From NCBI GenBank assembly GCA_904394195.1, contig CAJFNH010000009.1, positions 1-19,852 of the forward strand: DNA of 19,852 nucleotides. Reading direction: 5' to 3'. This stretch comes from Candidatus Gallimonas caecicola. Its GTDB lineage: Bacteria; Bacillota; Clostridia; Christensenellales; Borkfalkiaceae. Every line of letters begins with the position of its first letter. Position 1 is the first letter of the stretch. The notes under the pieces were generated by a model that was given only the letters and a program-made list of their open reading frames with translations, was not told the origin of the DNA and did not search any database. Of the stretch, positions 12,929 through 19,852 are shown piece after piece. The position numbers and the translations under genes were made by a program.

Positions 12929-15532
12929 GTGAACAAGCTCATTCCGAAAATGTTCTTCTGCGGCTTACTCGCCGTTCCAATCATCTTTATGGCAGGCTGC
13001 ACACCGGACTCCCCGGCGCCCGAATACGACATCAACTCCCGCACGCCGATGGACGAAGGGGAGATCGCGTACGAGGTGCCCGAACGGGAGACTTACTACA
13101 ACTACATCGAACTGTATGACGACAAGGGGAACATTTACCAGATCGGCGATCCCTTTGTCATGCGCTATGACGGCAAATACTACCTTTACTCCTCCCTGAC
13201 CGGCACGAACGTCTCCAACGGCATCCCGTGCTGGGTCTCGGACAACATGGTGGACTGGGAATTTGCCGCATGGGTGTACGGCGACGGCACGAGCGGCTCG
13301 GGCGGGAATATCACCCACACCGCCTATGCGCCCGAAGTCGTCTACTACCGCGGCTACTTCTACATGTGCGAGGCGCCGAAGGGGGATGGACACTATATCC
13401 TGCGCGCCGACTCGCCCACGAGCACGTTTGAGGTCGTCTCAGAAAATATCGGGCTGGGCATCGACGGCTCCTTCTATGTGGATAAGGAAGGAAACCTCTA
13501 TTTGATGTCGGCGGTCCCCGGGTACGCCGCGGAGGGCTCCGTCTTTTACACGCCGCTCACCGTGGGTACGGACGGCAAAGTGACGGCGGGCGAGCGCAAC
13601 TCCATTCCTGTCGCCACGATGGGCGGCTGGACGGAGGGGCCCGGGTACTTCGAGCGGGACGGATACCAGTATCTGACCTTCACGGGCAATCACGTCGATT
13701 CCGCCGCCTACCGCGTGGCGTATGCCTCCACCACGGAGGACTTCCTCTATGACGGGCTGACGGCAAAGGACAACAACATCATCCTGTTGAGCACGGGCGA
13801 CGACATGCCCTATACGGGCGGCGGCTATGCTTCGGATGAAAATTACGTCTCCGTCTCCACCTACCGCGGGCTGGGGCACAGCAGCAATGTGACGGGCCCC
13901 AATCTGGACAGCGAATACATTGCCTACCACAACGCGGGCAGAATGGACCACACGGGCACGTCGGGCGGGGGTTACAACCGCCGCTACAACATTTCGCAGC
14001 TGCTGACCAACCAAAGCGACCTGTTCGTGAACGGGCTGAACACCTGGGCAACGCCCAAGCCCGCCCCCGCCGACTTCACGGCGTACGGCGCGCAGGAACT
14101 CACGGTGCAGGACGGCTATGCGCTCTCCTCCGCCACGCAGGCGGTGTACACGGCGGAACTCAACTTCGCCCTTTCTTCGGGCAGCGGCGCCGTGGCGGTG
14201 AGCTGGCAGGACGCGCAGAACTACACCGGGATCGCGGTGGAGGGCACAACGCTTACCGTAACGCGTGTGCAGAACGGGCAGAGCAGCGTTTTGGGCACGG
14301 CGCAGGTGTCCGCGAGCGACAACCCGAACGCCCTGCACACCGTAAAGGTCGTGAACGGCTACGCCGCTTCCGAGGTGCTCTATGACGGCATCACCGTGCT
14401 GCGCCTGGATTCGCCGCTGGGCGGCGCCGGGTGCATCGGCGCGGCGCAGGGCGTGACGCTGGGCAGCGTATGCTACACCAACGACGCCTTCGGCACGGGC
14501 GACTTCGAATCGGCAAAGAGCCTCACGGCGGAATTTCCCGCCTACACCTATCTCAAAGGGGAAAACCGCGGTTATTCCATTGCGGACGCCGCTCCCCGGG
14601 CGGACGGCGTGCGGCAGGGCGAGGCGGAGAGCACCAGGACGGCGGACGCGGACGGCAGCGTGACGGCTGTGACGCTGCAGGCAGGCGACTGGGTGAAATA
14701 CGCCGTCAACGCACCCGAGGCGGGCACCTATGCGCTCTATGTGGACGTTGCGCAGGTGAGCGACGGCTGCATCTTCGAAGTCATCATCGACGAAGAGCAT
14801 ATCTATCAGATGGAGATCGGGGGCGCGACGTATGCGGAGAACGGGTATGTGCGCGTGAACGCGGGCACCTTCTCCGTCGACGAGGCGGGCGTTCATTCCA
14901 TGAAGGTGCGCGTGTTCCACGGCACGCTGGACATGGTGACGCTCGCCACGCAGAAGGACGCCGAGGGCGTATCCTTCACGAACGCGCTGACGGAAGACTT
15001 TGCGCAGAGCAACACGGTGTGCGGTGCGGTCACGTTCTCTTCGTCCGGCATGACCACCAGTCAGGAACAGCCGCGCACGATGGTGTATTTCGGTGCAAAG
15101 GGTGCGTCCGACTTCGAACTGACTGTGGACGTCACGCTGGTGAGCGGGGCGGCGGGCATCGTGTTCCACACCAAGAACTTTGCCTATTCGCCCGGCGTCA
15201 GCAGCGAATCGCACGCCTTCCAGGGGTACTATCTGCGCATGGATACCAATTCCGTTTCGCTGTATAAGTACAACTATTCGCAGGAGCGGCTGCAGATCGC
15301 TTCGCCGATGGTGGACGGGGAGCGCGCCTTTGCGCTCGGGCGGACGAACACCGTTACGGTGCGCATGGAGCAGAACAACATCACCGTTCTTCTGAACGGG
15401 ACGGAGCTGTTCATCCTTTCGGACGCGGCGCCCTTCATGGACGGCTACTGCGGATTTTACACGGAAGGGACGCGCGCGACCTTCGCAAATCTGACATTCA
15501 CACAATTTCCGCGGGTAAACCCGCAGCAGTAA
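12929..15532 (+). CDS. Surface GH43-like glycosidase lipoprotein with CBM6-like and ConA-like tails
   Basis: An 867-residue extracytoplasmic lipoprotein (lipobox MAGC, Cys24) expected to trim an arabinose- or xylose-containing glycan at the cell surface. Residues ~65-375 form the GH43-type five-bladed propeller with all three catalytic acids in standard contexts: Asp74 (GDPFVMRYDGKYYLY), Asp179 (IDGSFYVD) and Glu236 (WTEGPGYF). Residues ~381-515 are a beta-sandwich; ~565-675 resemble a CBM6-type module (EAEST, then GDWVKYAVNAPEAGTY); ~690-865 is another concanavalin-like sandwich. GTG 12929 follows AGGAGG (12917-12922) at 6 nt. It is the extracellular counterpart of the cytoplasmic enzyme that opens the operon. 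The exact linkage is not predictable; family assignment is firm. Confidence 0.87.
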   Translation: MNKLIPKMFFCGLLAVPIIFMAGCTPDSPAPEYDINSRTPMDEGEIAYEVPERETYYNYIELYDDKGNIYQIGDPFVMRYDGKYYLYSSLTGTNVSNGIPCWVSDNMVDWEFAAWVYGDGTSGSGGNITHTAYAPEVVYYRGYFYMCEAPKGDGHYILRADSPTSTFEVVSENIGLGIDGSFYVDKEGNLYLMSAVPGYAAEGSVFYTPLTVGTDGKVTAGERNSIPVATMGGWTEGPGYFERDGYQYLTFTGNHVDSAAYRVAYASTTEDFLYDGLTAKDNNIILLSTGDDMPYTGGGYASDENYVSVSTYRGLGHSSNVTGPNLDSEYIAYHNAGRMDHTGTSGGGYNRRYNISQLLTNQSDLFVNGLNTWATPKPAPADFTAYGAQELTVQDGYALSSATQAVYTAELNFALSSGSGAVAVSWQDAQNYTGIAVEGTTLTVTRVQNGQSSVLGTAQVSASDNPNALHTVKVVNGYAASEVLYDGITVLRLDSPLGGAGCIGAAQGVTLGSVCYTNDAFGTGDFESAKSLTAEFPAYTYLKGENRGYSIADAAPRADGVRQGEAESTRTADADGSVTAVTLQAGDWVKYAVNAPEAGTYALYVDVAQVSDGCIFEVIIDEEHIYQMEIGGATYAENGYVRVNAGTFSVDEAGVHSMKVRVFHGTLDMVTLATQKDAEGVSFTNALTEDFAQSNTVCGAVTFSSSGMTTSQEQPRTMVYFGAKGASDFELTVDVTLVSGAAGIVFHTKNFAYSPGVSSESHAFQGYYLRMDTNSVSLYKYNYSQERLQIASPMVDGERAFALGRTNTVTVRMEQNNITVLLNGTELFILSDAAPFMDGYCGFYTEGTRATFANLTFTQFPRVNPQQ
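15511..15524 (+). other. Short hairpin at the end of the surface glycosidase gene
   Basis: GCGGG-TAAA-CCCGC is a 5-bp stem with a 4-nt loop inside the last codons of the glycosidase, just before its TAA and the overlapping ribosome binding site of the regulator. It is a third junction hairpin in this operon, though short enough to occur by chance. Confidence 0.35.
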
Positions 15533-15543
15533 GGAGGAGTATT

Positions 15544-16515
15544 TTGGATAAGAAGCCGGATCGCAGCACACCAAGCCCCGCAGACAGCGGCAGAACTTTG
15601 CGGCTCTGGCTGGGGGACAGCGGAAAGGATGACTTTCAGACAGTCGCCTCCGCGCTCAGCCACGGGCTGCGCATGAAGATCCTGCGCCTGCTCGGCAGCG
15701 GCGCCTTCAGCGTGGCGCGCATCGCGCGCGAACTGGACGTGCCCGTCACCACGGTGCACTTCAACGTCAACGTCCTGGAGGAAGCGGGGCTGGTGAGCGT
15801 CATCGAGAACGCCGCCGCCCGCGGAAAGGAACATGTCGTCTCGCGTAAGGCGGACAGCGTGGTGTTCGACCTGATGATGCACAGGCGGCCCGTGCTGAAC
15901 AAGCACGTCTTCCGCCTGCCCATCGGCAGTTACTTCGACGCCAAGATTTTGGCACCCTGCGGCATGGCGAGCGAAAGGGGCGTCATCGGCGAATTCGATT
16001 CGCCCGATGTATTCCTCTCCGGGGCGCGCATGGGCGCGCAGATCCTGTGGATCTCGGGCGGCATGCTGGAGTACCGGGTGCCCAACAGCTGCCTGAAGCT
16101 GGGCAAGCCGCTGCAGTCGTTGAGCATCAGCTGCGAACTGTGTTCGGAGATGCCCAACTACAACAACGACTGGCGCTCGGACATCACCTTCTGGCTGAAC
16201 GGCGAGGAGCTGTGCACCTACACATCCCCCGGGGACTTCGGCGGGCGGCGGGGCATCCACAATCCGGACTGGTGGAGCAACGTCAACACGCAGTACGGGC
16301 TGCTCGTCAACATCACCGCCAAGGAGAACGCCGTGTACCTCAACGGCGTGGGCGTTGCCGGCTTCAACCCCAAAAAACTCAACCTTGCAGAGGGCGAGTA
16401 CTTCACTTTGCGCATCGGCATCAAGCCGAACGCCAAAAACTACGGCGGGCTCAACCTGTTCGGCAGCAAATTCGGCGACTATGCGCAGGATATCGTTGTC
16501 ACGATCGACCTTTGA
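15544..16515 (+). CDS. ArsR-type winged-helix regulator with large beta-rich C-terminal domain
   Basis: A 323-residue one-component transcription factor, probably the local regulator of this operon. Residues ~30-110 are a winged helix of ArsR type: LSHGLRMKILRLLGSGAFSVARIARELDVPVTTVHFNVNVLEEAGLVS is split here as helix 1 at 38-50, recognition region at 55-80 and wing at 85-102. No metal-binding CxC of classic ArsR is seen. Residues ~120-323 are rich in predicted beta strands with many aromatic residues (for example NNDWRSDITFWLNG and DWWSNVNTQYG), suggesting a jelly-roll ligand domain, presumably for a sugar. The start is TTG 15544, after GGAGGAG overlapping the previous stop; no nearby ATG fits. 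ArsR-type regulators with such tails beside sugar genes are known in Firmicutes, but the ligand is not. Confidence 0.8.
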   Translation: MDKKPDRSTPSPADSGRTLRLWLGDSGKDDFQTVASALSHGLRMKILRLLGSGAFSVARIARELDVPVTTVHFNVNVLEEAGLVSVIENAAARGKEHVVSRKADSVVFDLMMHRRPVLNKHVFRLPIGSYFDAKILAPCGMASERGVIGEFDSPDVFLSGARMGAQILWISGGMLEYRVPNSCLKLGKPLQSLSISCELCSEMPNYNNDWRSDITFWLNGEELCTYTSPGDFGGRRGIHNPDWWSNVNTQYGLLVNITAKENAVYLNGVGVAGFNPKKLNLAEGEYFTLRIGIKPNAKNYGGLNLFGSKFGDYAQDIVVTIDL

Positions 16516-16542
16516 AATCAAAATCAAATAAGGAGAAAAAAG

Positions 16543-18030
16543 ATGAGAAACTTCTGGAAAAAATGCGGCATCATGCTCACGGCAGGCGTGCTGACGGCTG
16601 CCACGGCGCTGTCCTTTACGGCGTGCAACCCGAGCGACAACCGCGGGCATGTGGACGAGGAGACGGGTACGGTCTACCTGACCTTCGCCGGGCGCAGCAA
16701 CGACGCGGAGGAGGCAAACTTCAGGACGTTCATCAACCAGTTCATGGACGAACACCCCAACTACGTCATCGACGTCCAGTGGTATGCCAACGAGACGGCA
16801 TACATGCTGGCGCTCAAGGGCATGGGGAGCGACCTGCCCGACCTGTTCTTTTTGGGGAGCGATCAGTTCGTTTCCTTCGCCGAGGCGGGCCTGCTCGCCG
16901 ACTACAAGGAATATGTGGACATGGACGAGCTCAAATCGCTCATCTACACCGAGGCGGCGGAGGCATACTGCTACAACACGGTGACGGATGAGTTCGGCTG
17001 GGATCCCGATAATCCGGACTGCGGCTTCTACGGCTATCCCAAGGACCAGGGACCCTATGCGCTCATGTACAACAAGACGCTGTTCACCGAGCTTGCGGAT
17101 ATCTACAACAACGGGCGGCCAGAATCCGAGCAGATCTCCCTTCCCTCCGCGACCCGTCCCTATACCTATCAGGAATTCATCGACGTCTGCCTTGCCCTGA
17201 AGGATGTGTACGAGGCTACATACAACCAGGCGTTCTATCCCTGCGCAGAGTATGACCTTGACTCCGCGATCTATTCCAACAATGCGGATTACTTCGACGA
17301 AGGCGCCTTCCATCAGACGATCACGACGGACAACTTCGTGCAGGCGATCGAGTTCTTTCAGGACCTGTATACGGAGGGCGTAGTGCCGCCCCACGGCGGC
17401 ACCTATGCCGGCGGCGAGAGCGCCTTCATCAACGGCAACGCGCTCTTCTACTATGTGGGTCCCTGGAAGATGAAGGACTACTGGCAGTCCATCACCTTCG
17501 AGTGGGATCTGACGCCCTGCTGCGTGGGCCCCGCAGAAGGCGCGGTGAGCACGGCGTACATGGGCAGCATGGGGTATTGCATCGCCGCCAAGTCGCAAGT
17601 CAAGGAGCAGGCTGCCTATCTTGCCGAATGGCTCGCGACCAACGAGGGCGCACAGCGCTCGCAGTACATGCGCGGACAGTCCATTCCCAACCTTATTTCG
17701 CTGGCGGATGAATTCAACAACGATACGCTCGGCCTGCTTGCCAACCGCGAATCCCCCGACCATCGCTCGGTGTGGATCGACATCGTGGACGGTTACGGCA
17801 CCACCAAGGTAGATGAGAACGGCGAGGAGTACACCGACTGCGTGACGGGCAGATGGCGTGCGGCACGCTTCACCTATTCGAGCGCATGGAGAACGGACTT
17901 CTCCAGCTGGCTGTCAGGACAGGGGACAAACGGAAAGTGCGTCTGGTGCAACGAGATCACGGCGAAGGAGTCGCTTGAACAGTTTGCGCCGCTCCTGCAG
18001 CAGCTTCTGGACGACATGAAGGCAATGTAA
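16543..18030 (+). CDS. Sugar ABC transporter solute-binding lipoprotein (CUT1, family 1)
   Basis: A 495-residue lipoprotein that captures an oligosaccharide outside the membrane and delivers it to the two permeases encoded next. The signal peptide has a Lys-rich start, a hydrophobic stretch and lipobox FTAC with Cys28. The mature part has the family 1 binding-protein pattern: an opening strand VYLTFAGRSNDAEEANFRTFINQFMDEHPNY, split as strand plus helix, then GSDLPDLFFLGSDQFVSFAEAGLLADY, and later VGPWKMKDYW and the GAQRSQYMRG stretch. ATG 16543 follows AAGGAG (16530-16535) at 7 nt. Such proteins bind malto-, xylo- or arabino-oligosaccharides among others; the neighbouring GH43 enzymes favour pentose-containing ligands. 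Confidence 0.92.
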   Translation: MRNFWKKCGIMLTAGVLTAATALSFTACNPSDNRGHVDEETGTVYLTFAGRSNDAEEANFRTFINQFMDEHPNYVIDVQWYANETAYMLALKGMGSDLPDLFFLGSDQFVSFAEAGLLADYKEYVDMDELKSLIYTEAAEAYCYNTVTDEFGWDPDNPDCGFYGYPKDQGPYALMYNKTLFTELADIYNNGRPESEQISLPSATRPYTYQEFIDVCLALKDVYEATYNQAFYPCAEYDLDSAIYSNNADYFDEGAFHQTITTDNFVQAIEFFQDLYTEGVVPPHGGTYAGGESAFINGNALFYYVGPWKMKDYWQSITFEWDLTPCCVGPAEGAVSTAYMGSMGYCIAAKSQVKEQAAYLAEWLATNEGAQRSQYMRGQSIPNLISLADEFNNDTLGLLANRESPDHRSVWIDIVDGYGTTKVDENGEEYTDCVTGRWRAARFTYSSAWRTDFSSWLSGQGTNGKCVWCNEITAKESLEQFAPLLQQLLDDMKAM

Positions 18031-18053
18031 CGCATGAAGGGAGAAGACTGTCT

Positions 18054-18995
18054 ATGAAAGAAGAACTGATCGGTAAAAGACGCAGCAAGCGGAGCAAGCT
18101 GGAAAAAAAGGAATCGATGATCGCTTTCGGCTTTGTCAGCATCAAGTTGCTCGGCTTTGCCGCATTCACGCTCATTCCAGTATGTATCTGCATTCTTTAC
18201 AGTTTTACGAACATGAATCCGCTGCGCTATTCAGAGACGGTCTTCTCCTATTTCGGGGAAGAATCGTTCTGGAACGGGATTCAGAATTACGTCAACCTGT
18301 TCACCCATCCGCTCTATACGCAGATCTTCCTGCGCAGCGCGCTGAACACCATCATCCTGCTCATTTCCGTTCCGCTCGGAATGGCGGCGGGGCTGGTGCT
18401 CGCCGTGCTGCTGACGGAAAACGACACCAAGTTCAAAGCGGGCTTCCGGCTGCTCATCTACCTTCCCGTCGTTGCTTCGGCGGTCGCGATGGGCTATATC
18501 TGGCGCTACATATTCGAGACGCAGTACGGCATCCTCAATCAGCTTTTGGGACTCAACGTGAACTGGTTCTCCAACGAGCACCTGACGCGCCTTGCCATCA
18601 TCGTCAAAAATTCCTGGGGTTCGATGGGGCGCACGATGATCATGTACATCGCCGCCCGTCTTGCCGTGGGGAATAACTATTACGAGGCGGCGCAGCTGGA
18701 CGGCGCAAACCGCCTGCAGATGTTCTGGCACATCACCTTCCCGCTCGTTACGCCCACGACCTTCTATCTGATCGTGACGGGCGTCATCGGCAATCTGCAA
18801 AGCTACAACGATTCGGTCATCTTTGCACCCGGTTCGACCGGCTCGCAGACGGTGGTCTGGTTCATCTGGAACTACGGCATCAACCAGAACAGATACGGGC
18901 TTGCTTCGGCGGCTTCCGTGCTGCTGTCCATCGTCATCATGGGGCTGACCATCATTCAGTTCAAGCGCTCGGACAAGTGGGTGTTCGAGGGGTAA
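18054..18995 (+). CDS. Sugar ABC transporter permease, MalF/UgpA type
   Basis: A 313-residue inner-membrane protein with six predicted helices, the first at residues ~22-48 after a highly charged N-terminus (KRRSKRSKLEKKE). The cytoplasmic EAA loop that docks the ATPase starts at Glu211 (EAAQLDGANRLQMFWHITFP). It pairs with the next gene to form the channel. ATG 18054 follows AGGGAG at about 10 nt. The gene begins 23 nt after the binding-protein stop. No ATPase gene lies in the window; a shared MsmX-like ATPase elsewhere is common in Firmicutes, but this window cannot show it. Confidence 0.92.
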   Translation: MKEELIGKRRSKRSKLEKKESMIAFGFVSIKLLGFAAFTLIPVCICILYSFTNMNPLRYSETVFSYFGEESFWNGIQNYVNLFTHPLYTQIFLRSALNTIILLISVPLGMAAGLVLAVLLTENDTKFKAGFRLLIYLPVVASAVAMGYIWRYIFETQYGILNQLLGLNVNWFSNEHLTRLAIIVKNSWGSMGRTMIMYIAARLAVGNNYYEAAQLDGANRLQMFWHITFPLVTPTTFYLIVTGVIGNLQSYNDSVIFAPGSTGSQTVVWFIWNYGINQNRYGLASAASVLLSIVIMGLTIIQFKRSDKWVFEG

Positions 18996-19005
18996 GGAGG
19001 GGACC

Positions 19006-19852
19006 ATGACTGCAATTATCTGCATAATTTCCGTGATCGTCGGGCTTGCCGCCATCCTCATCGGCACGCACTATATCCTGAAAGCGTATGTCCGCGCGGG
19101 CATCCCCGCCGGCGGCGCCTACACGCACAGCATGAAGCGGGAAAAGATCCTGTGGAAGTATGACAAGATCGCGCGCCTGAGCGTGACTTATGCGGTGCTC
19201 GTGCTCGTGTGCTGTTCCACGATCTTTCCCTTCTTCTGGATGATCTCGACCAGCTTAAAGACGGTCGCCGAGGCAACGAACACCTCGCGCGTCATCCTGT
19301 TCCCGTCCGAAGCGCAGTGGCAGAACTACGCAAGGGCATTCACCGAACTGGACATTCTGACGGGCATGAAGAACACGCTCATCGTGGAGATCGGCACCAT
19401 TCCCATCGGCATGTTCGCTTCCGCCCTGGTGGCGTACGCGTTTGCCAAGATGCGCCTGCGGCACAAGACGTTTTGGCTGCTCTTTCTGATGAGCGGGCTC
19501 ATGGTGCCTTATGCCTCCGTGCTGCTGCCGCAGTACAAGATCTATCTGATGCTCGGGCTCACCAACACGCTCTGGCCGCTCATCCTGCCTTCGTTGTTCG
19601 GCAACGTCAGCGTCATGTTCTTCTTTATTCAGTTCATGCGCGGCATTCCGAACGATCTGTTCGAGGCCGCCAAACTGGACGGCGCGGGGTACTTCCAGAG
19701 CTTTGTTCTGGTCATGCTGCCCAATATCTGGCTGCCCATCATCTGCCAGGTGGTATTCTCGTTCGTCAGCCACTGGAACGACTTCTTCGGGCCGTCCATC
19801 TACCTGACTTCGGACGCCACCAAGACGCTGCAGGTCAAGCTGTACACCTTTG
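19006..19852 (+). CDS. Sugar ABC transporter permease, MalG/UgpE type, 3' end missing
   Basis: The frame is open from ATG 19006 to the window end, 282 residues visible. GGAGG at 18996-19000 gives a good binding site 5 nt before ATG, and it starts 10 nt after the first permease. The EAA loop is at Glu220 (EAAKLDGAGYFQSF). Helices typical of MalG cover ~60-85 (with FPFFWMISTSLKT), ~118-145, ~150-175 and onward. An extra hydrophobic segment occupies residues 4-26 (IICIISVIVGLAAILIG), followed by a ~30-residue charged loop, before the usual first helix; most family members begin close to that first helix. The C-terminus is off the window. Confidence 0.92.
   Translation, partial: MTAIICIISVIVGLAAILIGTHYILKAYVRAGIPAGGAYTHSMKREKILWKYDKIARLSVTYAVLVLVCCSTIFPFFWMISTSLKTVAEATNTSRVILFPSEAQWQNYARAFTELDILTGMKNTLIVEIGTIPIGMFASALVAYAFAKMRLRHKTFWLLFLMSGLMVPYASVLLPQYKIYLMLGLTNTLWPLILPSLFGNVSVMFFFIQFMRGIPNDLFEAAKLDGAGYFQSFVLVMLPNIWLPIICQVVFSFVSHWNDFFGPSIYLTSDATKTLQVKLYTF

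Noticed and set aside
8428..13044. A 1538-codon open frame on the minus strand opposite the giant lipoprotein gene
   Set aside because: It is basic, Arg/His/Val-rich and has no domain or ribosome binding site. It is the mirror of a GC-rich coding strand with strong third-position bias; the plus-strand protein has clear modules and a signal peptide.
13439..17763. Two more long minus-strand open frames (711 and 768 codons)
   Set aside because: Same composition artefact opposite the surface glycosidase, regulator and binding-protein genes; no recognisable motifs.
1..19852. tRNA, rRNA, transposase or integrase genes
   Set aside because: I saw no cloverleaf-like or rRNA-like segment and no recognisable mobile-element protein on either strand; a dedicated search was not possible.

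Overview
The window looks like chromosomal DNA from a GC-rich, Gram-positive member of the Clostridia, probably a gut lineage. The signs are strong GGAGG-type ribosome binding sites, ATG/GTG/TTG starts, lipoprotein signal peptides, Listeria-Bacteroides (InlB B-type) repeats, a split archaeal-type glutamate synthase and a CUT1 sugar transporter with no dedicated ATPase gene in view. This placement is inferred from gene content and is not a species call.

Left part (1-2721): the end of a nitrogen-assimilation cluster. It holds the FMN/Fe-S synthase domain of glutamate synthase (cut by the window edge), its separate GXGXG beta-helix subunit, and a wrecked asparagine synthetase gene. Three recognisable pieces of that synthetase survive in three reading frames, separated by two large deletions. 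A strong hairpin terminator closes the cluster.

Middle part (2722-7014): single-gene units with readable signals. These are an iron-dependent alcohol dehydrogenase with a near-consensus promoter and its own terminator; a DUF3737 beta-helix protein with a promoter overlapped by a palindrome; and a convergent glycosyltransferase-2/TPR gene whose stop codon lies in the loop of the DUF3737 terminator. Then come a cysteine-rich mini collagen-like gene and a tiny exported peptide or lipoprotein gene in an AT-richer stretch, ending in a bidirectional terminator.

Right part (7023-19852, continuing past the edge): a single-direction glycan-utilisation operon of seven genes. It has a clear promoter and a candidate operator. 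In order it encodes a cytoplasmic GH43-type glycosidase with an N-terminal lectin-like domain; a 1407-residue surface lipoprotein made of four copies of (two InlB-type repeats + one concanavalin/LamG-like module); a surface GH43-type lipoprotein with CBM-like tails; an ArsR-type one-component regulator with a large beta-rich C-terminal domain; a solute-binding lipoprotein; and two permeases, the second cut by the window end. The likely scheme is surface capture and trimming of an arabinose/xylose-containing glycan, import of oligosaccharides, and hydrolysis inside. Hairpins sit at the first three gene junctions. The last module of the giant lipoprotein follows a run of nine G and has visibly lower GC, which suggests a recently acquired and possibly switchable end. 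The substrate is not determined by the sequence.
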